From: CAZEQK01 sp964514395 | GTDB taxonomy: Bacteria; Bacillota; Bacilli; Tepidibacillales; Tepidibacillaceae | Assembly (NCBI GenBank): GCA_964514395.1 | Contig: CAZEQK010000026.1 | Location: 1-43,275, forward strand | DNA: 43,275 bases | Direction of reading: 5' to 3' | Program-made: the position numbers and the translations under genes | Shown here: positions 14,556-22,740 of the stretch, piece after piece | Position numbering within the stretch: the first letter of the stretch is position 1 | Layout of the letters: every line of letters starts with the position of its first letter | Notes under the pieces: generated by a model | The model's database searches: none | Seen by the model: only the letters and a program-made list of their open reading frames with translations | Told to the model about the DNA's origin: nothing

Positions 14556-14645
14556 ACAGATAATATATCCGTTGCGTTAGTAAAATATGAGGTCTCATCA
14601 AATCTATGGAAGAAGTTTAAACAACTGGTTAATGAATCGGTATAA
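14556..14645 (+). pseudogene. displaced native 3' end of the PP2C phosphatase gene
   Basis: An open frame through attR encodes TDNISVALVKYEVSSNLWKK and then ends in VNES-V before TAA at 14643-14645. Joined to the residues before attL this gives a continuous PP2C C-terminus (ALLAGATDNISVALVKYE), in the same frame. Excision of the element would rebuild the gene. The piece has no start of its own. A strong AAGGAGG at 14647-14653 for the next gene follows at once, so phosphatase and TadE-like gene were adjacent, probably in one operon, before integration. Confidence 0.65.
14559..14572. other. attR core
   Basis: GATAATATA (14559-14567), then T, then CCGT (14569-14572), matching attL at 47-60 with one mismatch. 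Element DNA lies to the left and the native phosphatase 3' end to the right. Confidence 0.75.
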
Positions 14646-14660
14646 TAAGGAGGTTACTAT

Positions 14661-15659
14661 GTGCATCTTAAAAAAGATACAAAGGGAAGTTTAACATTAG
14701 AAGCCTCTTTGATTATGCCTATTTTTATAGTTTTTCTACTATTATTAATGACAATGATTAGAATTGCGATTACAGAAATTGCTTTAAATAATGGAGTAGC
14801 AGAGACCACAAAGCAGATAGCGACCCATTATTATGCCATTGATTTATTATATAAGGAATGGAACAAAACAAAGGCATCAGAATTAGTTAATAAAACAATA
14901 GATGATATAGATCAGGAAAGAAATGAAATAATCCATGCAGAGGATATATTGAAACAGTACTCAGAAATTTTACCAGAAGGGGTGAATACACTTCTTTATG
15001 CTAGAGAATCCTTTGAGAACACGGCGAGGGAGTCATTTCAAGAATTAATAAATCAAGCTTTTACACCCGTTGTTAACAGATATCTTAATAACAATATCAT
15101 TGATACCCGTTATCTATCTGTGACAAAGGTGACACTACCAGATTTAGAGTCTCGAGTAGATCCTTATTTCGGCATTGAATTAAGATACGATATGCCCTTA
15201 CAACTCCCTTTTATTCATAAGACACTTGTTTTTAAAAAGAAAGCCTATGAAAGAGTTTGGATTGGGGCAACTGAGGACTCCAATGTGGTAGAACAGTCAT
15301 CCACAGAACTAATCTCTCCAATCTATAGCGGGAATCTAGGAAATGATACAGTAGACGGCTTATCCATCATTTCTATGGACTACATCATACAGCAGACGAA
15401 TAAAAAACAAATACAAACTATTTATGTGAAAGGGCCTCCAAGAAGTTCTGTTTTCGTCACGATTAAATATCCGAGTGGCTATGTAAAATCAGATTCGTTT
15501 ATGCTTAGCTCTGCTGGATATGGTACCTGCCACATTACAATAGGTTTTAACACAAATCCAGGGATATTTAAAGTCATTTTTACTTCGGGTGATCTGAAAA
15601 CATCGAGTACTTTTCGAATGATCGCGAAAGCTAAAATGGATATGCTAAACAATGAATAG
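14661..15659 (+). CDS. TadE-like membrane-anchored pilus/secretion protein
   Basis: A 332-residue protein with a GTG start at 14661, 7 bp after AAGGAGG. Residues about 8-33 (KGSLTLEASLIMPIFIVFLL and onward) match the TadE-like prepilin N-terminus: a short basic stretch, Gly-Ser-Leu-Thr-Leu-Glu-Ala-Ser, then one membrane helix. The rest (about 40-332) should lie outside the cell. Residues 230-310 may form an Ig-like beta domain (IYVKGPPRSSVFVTIKYPSG). TadE proteins are minor pilins of tight-adherence secretion systems, but no other tad gene is in the window. The element now separates this gene from the phosphatase and from its former promoter, so expression may depend on element sequences or on excision. 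Confidence 0.65.
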   Translation: MHLKKDTKGSLTLEASLIMPIFIVFLLLLMTMIRIAITEIALNNGVAETTKQIATHYYAIDLLYKEWNKTKASELVNKTIDDIDQERNEIIHAEDILKQYSEILPEGVNTLLYARESFENTARESFQELINQAFTPVVNRYLNNNIIDTRYLSVTKVTLPDLESRVDPYFGIELRYDMPLQLPFIHKTLVFKKKAYERVWIGATEDSNVVEQSSTELISPIYSGNLGNDTVDGLSIISMDYIIQQTNKKQIQTIYVKGPPRSSVFVTIKYPSGYVKSDSFMLSSAGYGTCHITIGFNTNPGIFKVIFTSGDLKTSSTFRMIAKAKMDMLNNE

Positions 15660-15818
15660 CATATTCTATTTTTTTAGACATATATTCTAGTACACACTGC
15701 CATTATTTACTAATGTTAAGATATGGTTTAAGATATACAATAACAAAGCAATAAAGAGACGAATCAAATAAAAGAAACAAAGGATTAATTAGAAAGCTTA
15801 CATAAAGGGGTGACTAAT

Positions 15819-15950
15819 GTGGATCATCCATTTGATCAAAACGTAATAGCAATCATCTGGGATTTTAATAAAACCTTGACGCAATTAATAGAAACATTTC
15901 CGAGCCACCAGGTCATATCAATGATTGATAAGAAGGCTATATACGGTTGA
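15819..15950 (+). CDS. possible small ORF (43 aa), doubtful
   Basis: A GTG at 15819 follows AAAGGGGTGACTAAT and opens 43 codons containing VIAIIWDFNKTLTQ. This is reminiscent of the first motif of HAD hydrolases (IWDFDKTL), with Asn for the second Asp. The frame ends inside the terminator hairpin at 15935-15986. It could be a degraded HAD gene start or a short leader. The rest of 15660-16061 shows no gene. Confidence 0.3.
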   Translation: MDHPFDQNVIAIIWDFNKTLTQLIETFPSHQVISMIDKKAIYG

Positions 15951-15986
15951 AAAGATATATTTTCAACTGATTATGGCTTTTTTTTG
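15935..15986 (+). terminator. strong intrinsic terminator upstream of dinG
   Basis: GCTATATACGGTTGAAAA pairs with TTTTCAACTGATTATGGC (interrupted by a small internal loop), followed by eight T. It isolates dinG from upstream transcription. Confidence 0.8.
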
Positions 15987-16061
15987 TTGCTGATTATTAG
16001 TATAGTATAAAGGTGAGTTTTTTTATGAGCAGTTATTTATGCAATATATGAGGTGAAAAAA

Positions 16062-18884
16062 TTGAATCGCTTTATTGTAGTAGATTTAGAAACAACGGGA
16101 AATAACCCTGAAATAGATCATATCATTCAAATTGGTGCAGTGTTAATTGAGGATCATGAGATCAAGGATTCCTATTCCTCGTTTGTCTATACAGATAAGG
16201 AGATACCACCATTTATTCAAAAGCTTACAGGGATAAAAAATAGTATGCTTAAAGATGCTCCGACCCTTGAACAAGTGGTAACGGACATTCTTCCCCTAAT
16301 GGATAATGCGATTTTTGTCGCCCACAATGCGGCGTTTGATTTAGGCTTTATCCAAGCTACATTCGAGAAAATGGGTTATTTACCTTTTTCAGGTCTTGTT
16401 TTAGATACACTGACATTATCAAGAATATTACTACCGATGGCACAAAGCTATAAGCTAACACAGATAACGGAGGAATTAGAAATAATCCATGAAAATCCTC
16501 ACCGAGCAGAGGATGATGCATTAGCAACGGCTAATTTATTTATTCAGCTCATAGAAGAGCTTGAGGATATGCCGTTAGTCTATCTCCAACGTTTGTTTGA
16601 TATAGTAAAAACCACTCACCCTGACCTAAGTATTTTGATAGAGGAAATGATTGAAAGTAAATATAATAGCTTTCAAGAAGAGGATGAAGATCAATATACC
16701 ATCATTAATCAATTTGCACTACAAAGAACAGATGAGGAACATGAAGAAGGCGCTGACTTTGAAGCAATTGACTTTGAAACGATGTTTGATGAAGAAGGGC
16801 TTTTGTTTTATAATTTCCCTGACTTTGAACTAAGAGATGCACAAAAAACTATGGCCAAGGAGGTAAGGGAGGCATTTATTGATCATGCTCATCTGATGGT
16901 AGAGGCAGGAACTGGCACCGGTAAGTCCCTTGCCTACTTACTTCCTTCTATTTATTGGGCGAAGGAAAATGACGAAAAGATTGTTATTGCTACCCATACA
17001 ATAAATTTACAGGAGCAATTATTTCAACGGGATATTCCGTTACTTAAAAAAATACTCCCTTTTTCTTTTTCTGCAACGATATTAAAGGGTAGGAATAATT
17101 ATCTTTGTTTAAGGAAATTCGAACAATTAGTTACCCAATATGATAATTTTGATTTTAATATGGAACATGCTGTTGATATCGCTCAGTTATTATCCTGGGT
17201 TGTAAAGACCAAAACCGGGGATGTAGAGGAGATTAATTTATCTGTTACAGGAAGAAATATATGGAGCCAAATTAGAAGTGATGCTGATTCTTGCTTGAAT
17301 CGTCATTGTCCTTGGTTTAGAAGTTGTTTTTATCATCGGGCAAGACATAACGCCCAAGCAGCCGAAATCATTATAACAAATCATTCCTTACTACTCACAA
17401 ATATTAAAACGGATCACCGGATTCTGCCTGCTTACCATCGATTAGTCATAGATGAAGCCCATCAATTTGAAGATATTGCTTCAAAGCATTTAGGTTATGA
17501 AATAAATCAATATCAAATTAATGGATTGATTCAAAGATTTTATAAGGATGCAAAATCAGGATTTTTAGTATCCCTTGCCAATGAACTGTTATCCTCTCAA
17601 GATCCGGATCAAGCAAATATAGCAAACAAAATCAATAATCAGCTATTCCCATTAATTTCAGCGGTTGAGACTAGCTTTGGAGATTATTTTATTCAGCTAG
17701 GGAATTATGTAAATAATAGAATGAAAAACAGTCGAATCGATCGAAGAACTCTACGTATGACCAAGCAAATAACGGGAACAAGTGAATGGCAAGAAATCAT
17801 CAAACTTAGTGGAAATATTTATGTTGAGTTTACGGAATGGATTAATCAAATGGATGAAATCTATACGAAGCTAACAGCAATTGACTTTGAAGAAAGTAGG
17901 ATGGTTGATTTAAATGGTCATATTAAGGATTTAAAGGAAACATTATTTATATTTTCTGAATGGAATCATGTTAACGATGAAAATATGGTGTTTTGGATTG
18001 AAACAGTGACAAGAGGGAGAAAGATATTTTCCTTTCTATACGCAGCACCTATTGAAATTGGTCCGTTTGTGAAGGAGTATTTATTTGACAAGATGGATAG
18101 TATTATTTTGACCTCTGCTACTTTAACAGTTAATGATTCCTTCTCCTATTCTAGTCGTGCCTTTGGTTTTTCGGAGGATGATGATGAATTAAGAAGAATG
18201 AGTTTACCTTCACCATTTGATTATAAAGAGCAGGTCAATGTTTTTATTCCTAAGGATATACCTAACATTCAAGAGGTGAAGGAGGATGCATTTATCGATC
18301 ATATCGCAAAAAATATAGCGGATATGGCAATCTCGTTAAATGGTAAAATGCTAGTTTTGTTTACTTCACACCTTATGCTTAAAAAAACATATGATTTGTT
18401 AAAGCCACTGTTAGAGCCTTTTCAAATTAAAGTATTAGGACACGGGATCGATAGTAATAGTAGAACAAAGCTAACGAAGAGATTTGCAGAAAATTCCCAG
18501 ACGATTTTGCTCGGAACAAATAGCTTCTGGGAGGGAGTAGATGTACCAGGAGAGGCACTAAGCGCATTAGTCATTGTAAGGCTACCATTTACACCTCCTA
18601 ATCATCCCATTCATGAAGCAAAAACAGAGAAATTAAAAATGGAACAAAGGAATCCATTTATCGAATTGTCCGTTCCTCAGGCTGTGATTCGTTTTAAACA
18701 GGGGTTTGGACGATTAATCAGAACCAAAAAAGATTATGGTGTTGTTATTATATTTGATCGACGAATTGTAGAATCAAGATATGGGAAGGCTTTTATTAAA
18801 TCGTTGCCAGATGTCGATGTTGTCTATCAACCGTTTGATCAGATTATGGAGAAAATTGATAAATGGGCAATTTCAATGAAATAG
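16062..18884 (+). CDS. dinG: DinG: 3'-5' exonuclease fused to XPD-like helicase
   Basis: About 940 residues. I use the TTG at 16062 after TGAGGTGAAAAAA; the GTG at 16053 overlaps that site. Residues about 1-170 are a DEDDh exonuclease: FIVVDLETTG, FVAHNAAFDLGF and HRAEDDALAT. Residues about 245-930 are a superfamily 2 helicase with Walker A EAGTGTGKS, the DEAH box (IDEAHQFED) and C-terminal motifs GTNSFWEGVDVPG and QGFGRLIR. Four cysteines (Cys349, 411, 416 and 422) are spaced like the iron-sulfur ligands of XPD/DinG helicases. It degrades and unwinds DNA during repair. The architecture and length match DinG of Bacilli (about 930 residues). In Bacillus dinG stands next to ypmA-ypmB-aspB; here 8 kb of other genes intervene. 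Confidence 0.93.
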   Translation: MNRFIVVDLETTGNNPEIDHIIQIGAVLIEDHEIKDSYSSFVYTDKEIPPFIQKLTGIKNSMLKDAPTLEQVVTDILPLMDNAIFVAHNAAFDLGFIQATFEKMGYLPFSGLVLDTLTLSRILLPMAQSYKLTQITEELEIIHENPHRAEDDALATANLFIQLIEELEDMPLVYLQRLFDIVKTTHPDLSILIEEMIESKYNSFQEEDEDQYTIINQFALQRTDEEHEEGADFEAIDFETMFDEEGLLFYNFPDFELRDAQKTMAKEVREAFIDHAHLMVEAGTGTGKSLAYLLPSIYWAKENDEKIVIATHTINLQEQLFQRDIPLLKKILPFSFSATILKGRNNYLCLRKFEQLVTQYDNFDFNMEHAVDIAQLLSWVVKTKTGDVEEINLSVTGRNIWSQIRSDADSCLNRHCPWFRSCFYHRARHNAQAAEIIITNHSLLLTNIKTDHRILPAYHRLVIDEAHQFEDIASKHLGYEINQYQINGLIQRFYKDAKSGFLVSLANELLSSQDPDQANIANKINNQLFPLISAVETSFGDYFIQLGNYVNNRMKNSRIDRRTLRMTKQITGTSEWQEIIKLSGNIYVEFTEWINQMDEIYTKLTAIDFEESRMVDLNGHIKDLKETLFIFSEWNHVNDENMVFWIETVTRGRKIFSFLYAAPIEIGPFVKEYLFDKMDSIILTSATLTVNDSFSYSSRAFGFSEDDDELRRMSLPSPFDYKEQVNVFIPKDIPNIQEVKEDAFIDHIAKNIADMAISLNGKMLVLFTSHLMLKKTYDLLKPLLEPFQIKVLGHGIDSNSRTKLTKRFAENSQTILLGTNSFWEGVDVPGEALSALVIVRLPFTPPNHPIHEAKTEKLKMEQRNPFIELSVPQAVIRFKQGFGRLIRTKKDYGVVIIFDRRIVESRYGKAFIKSLPDVDVVYQPFDQIMEKIDKWAISMK

Positions 18885-18996
18885 TGTTTGGGATTTCTAA
18901 TTTGTATGTTAATACTTGGGGCAAATTATGTTGAATGAAACGCTATAATTAATCATATTAATAAGAGGATAAGACGATAAAGGCAGGGTGATTATA

Positions 18997-19872
18997 GTGC
19001 GAATCACAAAAAAGGTCTTGATGGTTATCCTCTTTATTTTTGCCATTTCTATGTTTTTTAGCATATTAGTTATTAGTATTAAAAACCCAAAAATAGTGGC
19101 AACAGAAGCAGAAGTGAAGAGTTTGATTACAGGGGAGATTTCTGTTTCTTTTTTACCTTTGTCTAGGGGAGAAGCAACCCTTATTCAGCTGGATAACAAT
19201 GATTTTTATCTGATCGATACTGGTGATATTGACACAAAAGAAGAACTCAACATTTTGTTGAGAAATCATGGTGTTACCAAATTAAAGGGTGTATTTCTGT
19301 CTAATTTTTCAAAGGATCATATTGGCGGATTAAATGTTCTGTTACAGCAATTTGCAGTTGATACGTTCTACATCCCTGAGTTAATTGCTAATTCCTTCTC
19401 GATTCCTAAAAATGGTTATACAAAAATAAAGAAGCTAAAACAGGATGATAAAATTATCATTAACCATGATGTAAATATTAATATTCTAGCCCCAAGTGAA
19501 CCACTATCCTTATCACCACAAGCCAATTCCCTAGTTCTTCAACTTACTCATAAGGAGGTTCGCTTTCTCTTTACTGGTGATATAAACGGGGAGATTGAAA
19601 AAAGATTACAGGATAGGTATAATCTAAGGTCACAAATACTAAAGGTTAGTGACTATGGAGGGGACAATAGCTCAACCTCTAGCTTTATTAAAGAGGTTGA
19701 TGCACAGGTTGCTATTGTATTTAATAGTGATTCAAAGCTTTCTCGAATAAGTGATGATGTGTTGGAAAGGCTACATGAATCATGGATTGATGTGTATTTA
19801 TTGAAAAGATTTGGTGAAGTTCAGATTGTTAGTGATGGACATAATTATGAGGTCGAACTGTTTAATAATTAG
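18997..19872 (+). CDS. ComEC C-terminal-like metallo-beta-lactamase-fold protein lacking metal ligands
   Basis: A 291-residue protein. I prefer the GTG at 18997 (CAGGGTGAT in front) to the GTG at 18988. One membrane helix (about 7-27) is followed by an extracytoplasmic MBL-fold domain like the C-terminal domain of ComEC: LSRGEATLIQLDNNDFYLIDTG, then LSNFSKDHIGGL at 101-112, LFTGDI at 191-196, and ILKVSDYGG at 214-222. In active homologues the second block is (S/T)H-x-D-x-DH and the last is GHHG. Here His and Asp of the first are Asn and Ser, and the His pair is Asp-Tyr. It therefore probably does not bind the usual metals. It might bind nucleic acid or act as a structural or sensory protein. 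Confidence 0.7.
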   Translation: MRITKKVLMVILFIFAISMFFSILVISIKNPKIVATEAEVKSLITGEISVSFLPLSRGEATLIQLDNNDFYLIDTGDIDTKEELNILLRNHGVTKLKGVFLSNFSKDHIGGLNVLLQQFAVDTFYIPELIANSFSIPKNGYTKIKKLKQDDKIIINHDVNINILAPSEPLSLSPQANSLVLQLTHKEVRFLFTGDINGEIEKRLQDRYNLRSQILKVSDYGGDNSSTSSFIKEVDAQVAIVFNSDSKLSRISDDVLERLHESWIDVYLLKRFGEVQIVSDGHNYEVELFNN

Positions 19873-19911
19873 GATTAACGATCAAATGATGCCTGTTTCC
19901 AGTAAATCGAC

Positions 19912-21153
19912 TCATTTGGCAGAATGAAGTGTTTTTGTTACGTTATTAAACAGACTTTTATATTTTATTAAAAATATAAAACTGATAAAAACTAATATCA
20001 CTCCACTAACAATTAACGTCAATGCAATCGAAAAATGATTTAACAAGAGACCAAAAGCTCCAAATGATAATGGTAAAGAAATATTTACGATCGTTGTTGC
20101 AATACCAAATACACGACCTGTCATTTCGTTTGGAACATGAGTTTGCAATAGAGATCTCCAATATACAGATGCAGTTGCAATTGTAGTACCCAAGAAAAAA
20201 ATTATGATGACATATGGGATAAGTGAAGTTATTTTGATTAAGTGTGTCAATCCAATTAGACTAATACTTAGCCCCATAATAAGAATGGCATAGAACAGTA
20301 TTGAACCAGGAAGGTTAGAGAGTCTGGAACGATGTATAGCGATTCCTCCTCCAATAAGACCTCCACCGATTGCTGCCTCTAACAAACCAAGATTTCTAGA
20401 GCCGGCCCCTACCAATTTATTAGCTAGAAAAGGCATTGCTACAACAAGCCCTCCGTAGAAGACATGTACGATTCCAAGTGCAAGAAGAATAATAAACACG
20501 ACTTTTTTATTTCGGATATAGATAAAACCCTCTTTCATTTTTGAGAGGATTTTGTTGGCTTTATGCTCCTTCGGACTATAGGGAATCGTTAAGAGCATTT
20601 CCAGAAATGCAGAAACAAGATAAGAACTTCCATTAAGTATAAAAATCAAAGTATATCCAGTTAGAGCAACGGTAGTTCCACCTAATAAAGGACCAATGAT
20701 GGTTGTAAGACCAGATGTCATCTGACTCATAGAATTCGCTTTTGTGAGTTGATCTTTTGCAACGACTTGGGGGATAACAGACATAGTCGAAGGATTGAAA
20801 AATGCAGAACAAAGAGATATTAGAATCGTTGCAGCATAGATATGCCATACTTGCAGCAACCCAAAAATAGAAAGTGCTGCTATCGTTAGAATAATGACTC
20901 CTCGAAGAATATCTGTTAATACTAAAATGACCTTTCGACTCCATAGATCAATATATACCCCTGCAATAGGTCCAATAAGAAGCTCTGGCAATACTGAAAA
21001 CATCAAATATAAACCCATTGAAAGTGGTGAATGGGTTTTTTGTAATATCCACCATGCCAAAGCTATCATATAAAACTTGTCACCGAGTTGAGAAATGAGC
21101 TGTCCAGTCCAAAGTAATAGAAAGTTACGGTTTATCCAAATCTTCATTTTCAT
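19912..21153 (-). CDS. MFS multidrug efflux-type transporter
   Basis: A 413-residue protein with about 12 membrane helices and a long hydrophobic profile. The N-terminal FLLLWTGQLISQLGDKFYMIALAWW and the GPIAGVYIDLWSRKVILVLTD loop (motif A-like, G-x-x-x-D-R/K) belong to the MFS_3/enterobactin-exporter-like drug efflux branch. I chose the ATG at 21153 because AAGGAG stands 7 bp upstream; the frame is open to 21201. It overlaps the upstream MerR gene by 29 bp, so the two are translated from one transcript and the pump is presumably induced by MerR ligands. Substrate unknown. A weak hairpin (CAAATGA/TCATTTG, about 19884-19918) separates it from the convergent gene. Confidence 0.85.
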   Translation of the reverse strand: MKMKIWINRNFLLLWTGQLISQLGDKFYMIALAWWILQKTHSPLSMGLYLMFSVLPELLIGPIAGVYIDLWSRKVILVLTDILRGVIILTIAALSIFGLLQVWHIYAATILISLCSAFFNPSTMSVIPQVVAKDQLTKANSMSQMTSGLTTIIGPLLGGTTVALTGYTLIFILNGSSYLVSAFLEMLLTIPYSPKEHKANKILSKMKEGFIYIRNKKVVFIILLALGIVHVFYGGLVVAMPFLANKLVGAGSRNLGLLEAAIGGGLIGGGIAIHRSRLSNLPGSILFYAILIMGLSISLIGLTHLIKITSLIPYVIIIFFLGTTIATASVYWRSLLQTHVPNEMTGRVFGIATTIVNISLPLSFGAFGLLLNHFSIALTLIVSGVILVFISFIFLIKYKSLFNNVTKTLHSAK

Positions 21154-21700
21154 CTTCCTTCTCCTTGAATTTATGATGCTCCAAACTATTTCGAATCTCA
21201 TGAATTTTGTTTTCAGGAATACCCATTGCTTTTAAGAAATCACGATGCTCATCAGGTGAAAGCTTTTCAAATTCACTATGCCATCTTTCTGATGTTACCT
21301 CGTTAAAACCAACGGAATATAAAAGGGAAACCCAGGTGTCTTTACGTATCACTCGAATTCGATCCAATAATTGATCATCTTTCAGCAATTGAACGATAAG
21401 GTACTGCTGGTCACGCAGGGTTTGAATTTGATCATTAAGAGAATCTAGATGTTTTTCTAATAATTCCACATTCTCACTTTCAGGTGAATCTAGAATTTTT
21501 TTTATATCTTTTAAGGGTAATGCTGCTTTACGATATGTGCATATTTGTTCCAATCTTCTAATGTCTTGTTCTGAGTATTTCCTATAATTCGCCCCTTCTC
21601 GTTTTGTTGGTTTTAGGAGTCCAATCGAGTCATAATACAACAATGTACTTCTAGACAAATTAAACTTTTTCGCTAATGTTCCAATGGTATACAAGTGCAT
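21125..21700 (-). CDS. MerR-family regulator of the adjacent efflux pump
   Basis: About 191 residues from the ATG at 21700; a TTG at 21694 (MYTIGTLAKKF) is an alternative and would have better spacing to AGGAGGG. Residues about 3-72 form the MerR winged helix: YTIGTLAKKFNLSRSTLLYYDSIGLL followed by YRKYSEQDIRRLEQI. A dimerisation coiled coil spans about 80-115 (ENVELLEKHLDSLNDQIQTL). The remaining C-terminal region (about 125-191) resembles no ligand domain I know; it is acidic at the end. A promoter with the 19-bp spacer typical of MerR control lies just upstream, so the regulator probably controls itself and the MFS gene by promoter DNA distortion. Confidence 0.85.
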   Translation of the reverse strand: MHLYTIGTLAKKFNLSRSTLLYYDSIGLLKPTKREGANYRKYSEQDIRRLEQICTYRKAALPLKDIKKILDSPESENVELLEKHLDSLNDQIQTLRDQQYLIVQLLKDDQLLDRIRVIRKDTWVSLLYSVGFNEVTSERWHSEFEKLSPDEHRDFLKAMGIPENKIHEIRNSLEHHKFKEKEDENEDLDKP

Positions 21701-21716
21701 CACCCTCCTGATAATC

Positions 21717-21747
21717 ATTGTAGAGTATAAAGCTATAGTTAGGTCAA
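21717..21747 (-). promoter_or_regulatory. MerR-type promoter with 19-bp spacer
   Basis: On the minus strand, TTGACC (21747-21742) and TACAAT (21722-21717) are 19 bp apart. That is 2 bp longer than optimal, the classic layout for MerR activation. An imperfect dyad (TAACTATA and TATACTC) occupies the spacer. Confidence 0.65.
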
Positions 21748-21881
21748 TAAGAAAAACGAATAATAATATAATTATAGCTTTTTTACTATGTTCATCAAAT
21801 GTCGCTTCCTTGTATCATTTCTTTAAAAAATGAAAAAAATAAAGGCAATCATAATTTTTTATATTTGGAGGGTGATACCAA

Positions 21882-22715
21882 ATGCATACGATGTGGAAAG
21901 GCTCTATCAGCTTCGGTTTAGTCAATATTCCAATCAAAATGTTTTCTTCAACAGAAGATAAGGACATTAAATTTAAATACCTACACAAGACATGTAAGAC
22001 ACCAGTGAAATATCAAAAAACGTGTCCAACCTGTAATATTGAAGTGAACATGGATGATATTGTAAAGGGATTTGAATATGAACCGGGTCATTACGTTATC
22101 GTTGAGGAAGAGGATATTGAAAGTATTAAGCCTAAGGTGAATAAATCGATTGAAATTCTTGATTTTGTAGATTTAAGGGAGATTGATCCAATTTATTTTG
22201 ATAAGACCTATTATTTATCCGCGCAGGATACAGGCAATAAAGCGTATAATCTGTTGAGACAAGCGATGCTTGATACTGAAAAAATAGCCATTGCGAAAAT
22301 AACCATCAGGTCCAAACAATCTCTAGCAGCGGTTCGGGTATATAAGAACGTGTTAGTGCTTGAGACGATATTTTATCCTGATGAGATTAGGTCTGTTGAT
22401 TTAGTCCCAGGAATAATAGGGAATGAAACAGTGGACAAAAAAGAGCTAGACATGGCGGTTCACTTAATTAGTAATTTATCCACCACGTTTGAACCAGAAA
22501 AATATACCGATGATTATAGAACAGCACTAATGGATTTAATTAACAAGAAAATTGAGGGAGAGGAAATTGAGGTAGCTCCAGAAGCCCCTAAACGAAATAT
22601 TATCGATCTAATGCAAGCATTACAGGCAAGTATTGAGCAAACAGATGATAAAGTAATCCAGCCAACAAAGACGACAAAAGCAAAAGGCAGAAAGCGAAAA
22701 ACAACAGCAGGTTAA
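21882..22715 (+). CDS. ku: Ku protein, non-homologous end joining
   Basis: A 277-residue bacterial Ku. It begins MHTMWKGSISFGLVNIPIKM, the signature of the family. Other features include a zinc-knuckle-like Cys set (HKTCKTP, TCPTC), YVIVEEEDIESIKPK and ETIFYPDEIR. A Lys-rich tail at the end (about 265-277) resembles C-termini that bind DNA and LigD. Ku forms a homodimeric ring on double-strand break ends and recruits the ligase. The start has GGAGGGTGATACCAA. It lies 25 bp upstream of the ligase gene; in Bacillus the equivalent pair is ykoV-ykoU, expressed in spores. Here the AT-rich upstream region (21720-21880) contains no clear promoter consensus that I could identify. Confidence 0.95.
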   Translation: MHTMWKGSISFGLVNIPIKMFSSTEDKDIKFKYLHKTCKTPVKYQKTCPTCNIEVNMDDIVKGFEYEPGHYVIVEEEDIESIKPKVNKSIEILDFVDLREIDPIYFDKTYYLSAQDTGNKAYNLLRQAMLDTEKIAIAKITIRSKQSLAAVRVYKNVLVLETIFYPDEIRSVDLVPGIIGNETVDKKELDMAVHLISNLSTTFEPEKYTDDYRTALMDLINKKIEGEEIEVAPEAPKRNIIDLMQALQASIEQTDDKVIQPTKTTKAKGRKRKTTAG

Positions 22716-22740
22716 ATATTTTAAAGACGAAGTATGAACA

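Larger units (their letters stand above)
47..14567. mobile_element. integrated prophage-like or satellite-like element (about 14.5 kb)
   Basis: The boundaries are set by a GATAATATA core at 47-55 and 14559-14567, inside the split 3' end of a PP2C gene. The integrase lies just inside the left end and is transcribed toward it. Nearly all other genes run to the right: small HTH proteins, replication genes, prohead protease, small terminase, tape measure, tail hub and stalk-domain protein. No gene for large terminase, portal, major capsid, major tail protein, holin or endolysin was found. The element is far shorter than a typical siphophage genome of 35-45 kb. Protease lies upstream of the small terminase, which is not the usual order. 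It could be a deletion derivative or a satellite that uses a helper phage. Confidence 0.85.

Noticed and set aside
47..14567. tRNA gene as integration target
   Set aside because: No tRNA-like cloverleaf was found at either junction; the coding frames on both sides support a protein gene target.
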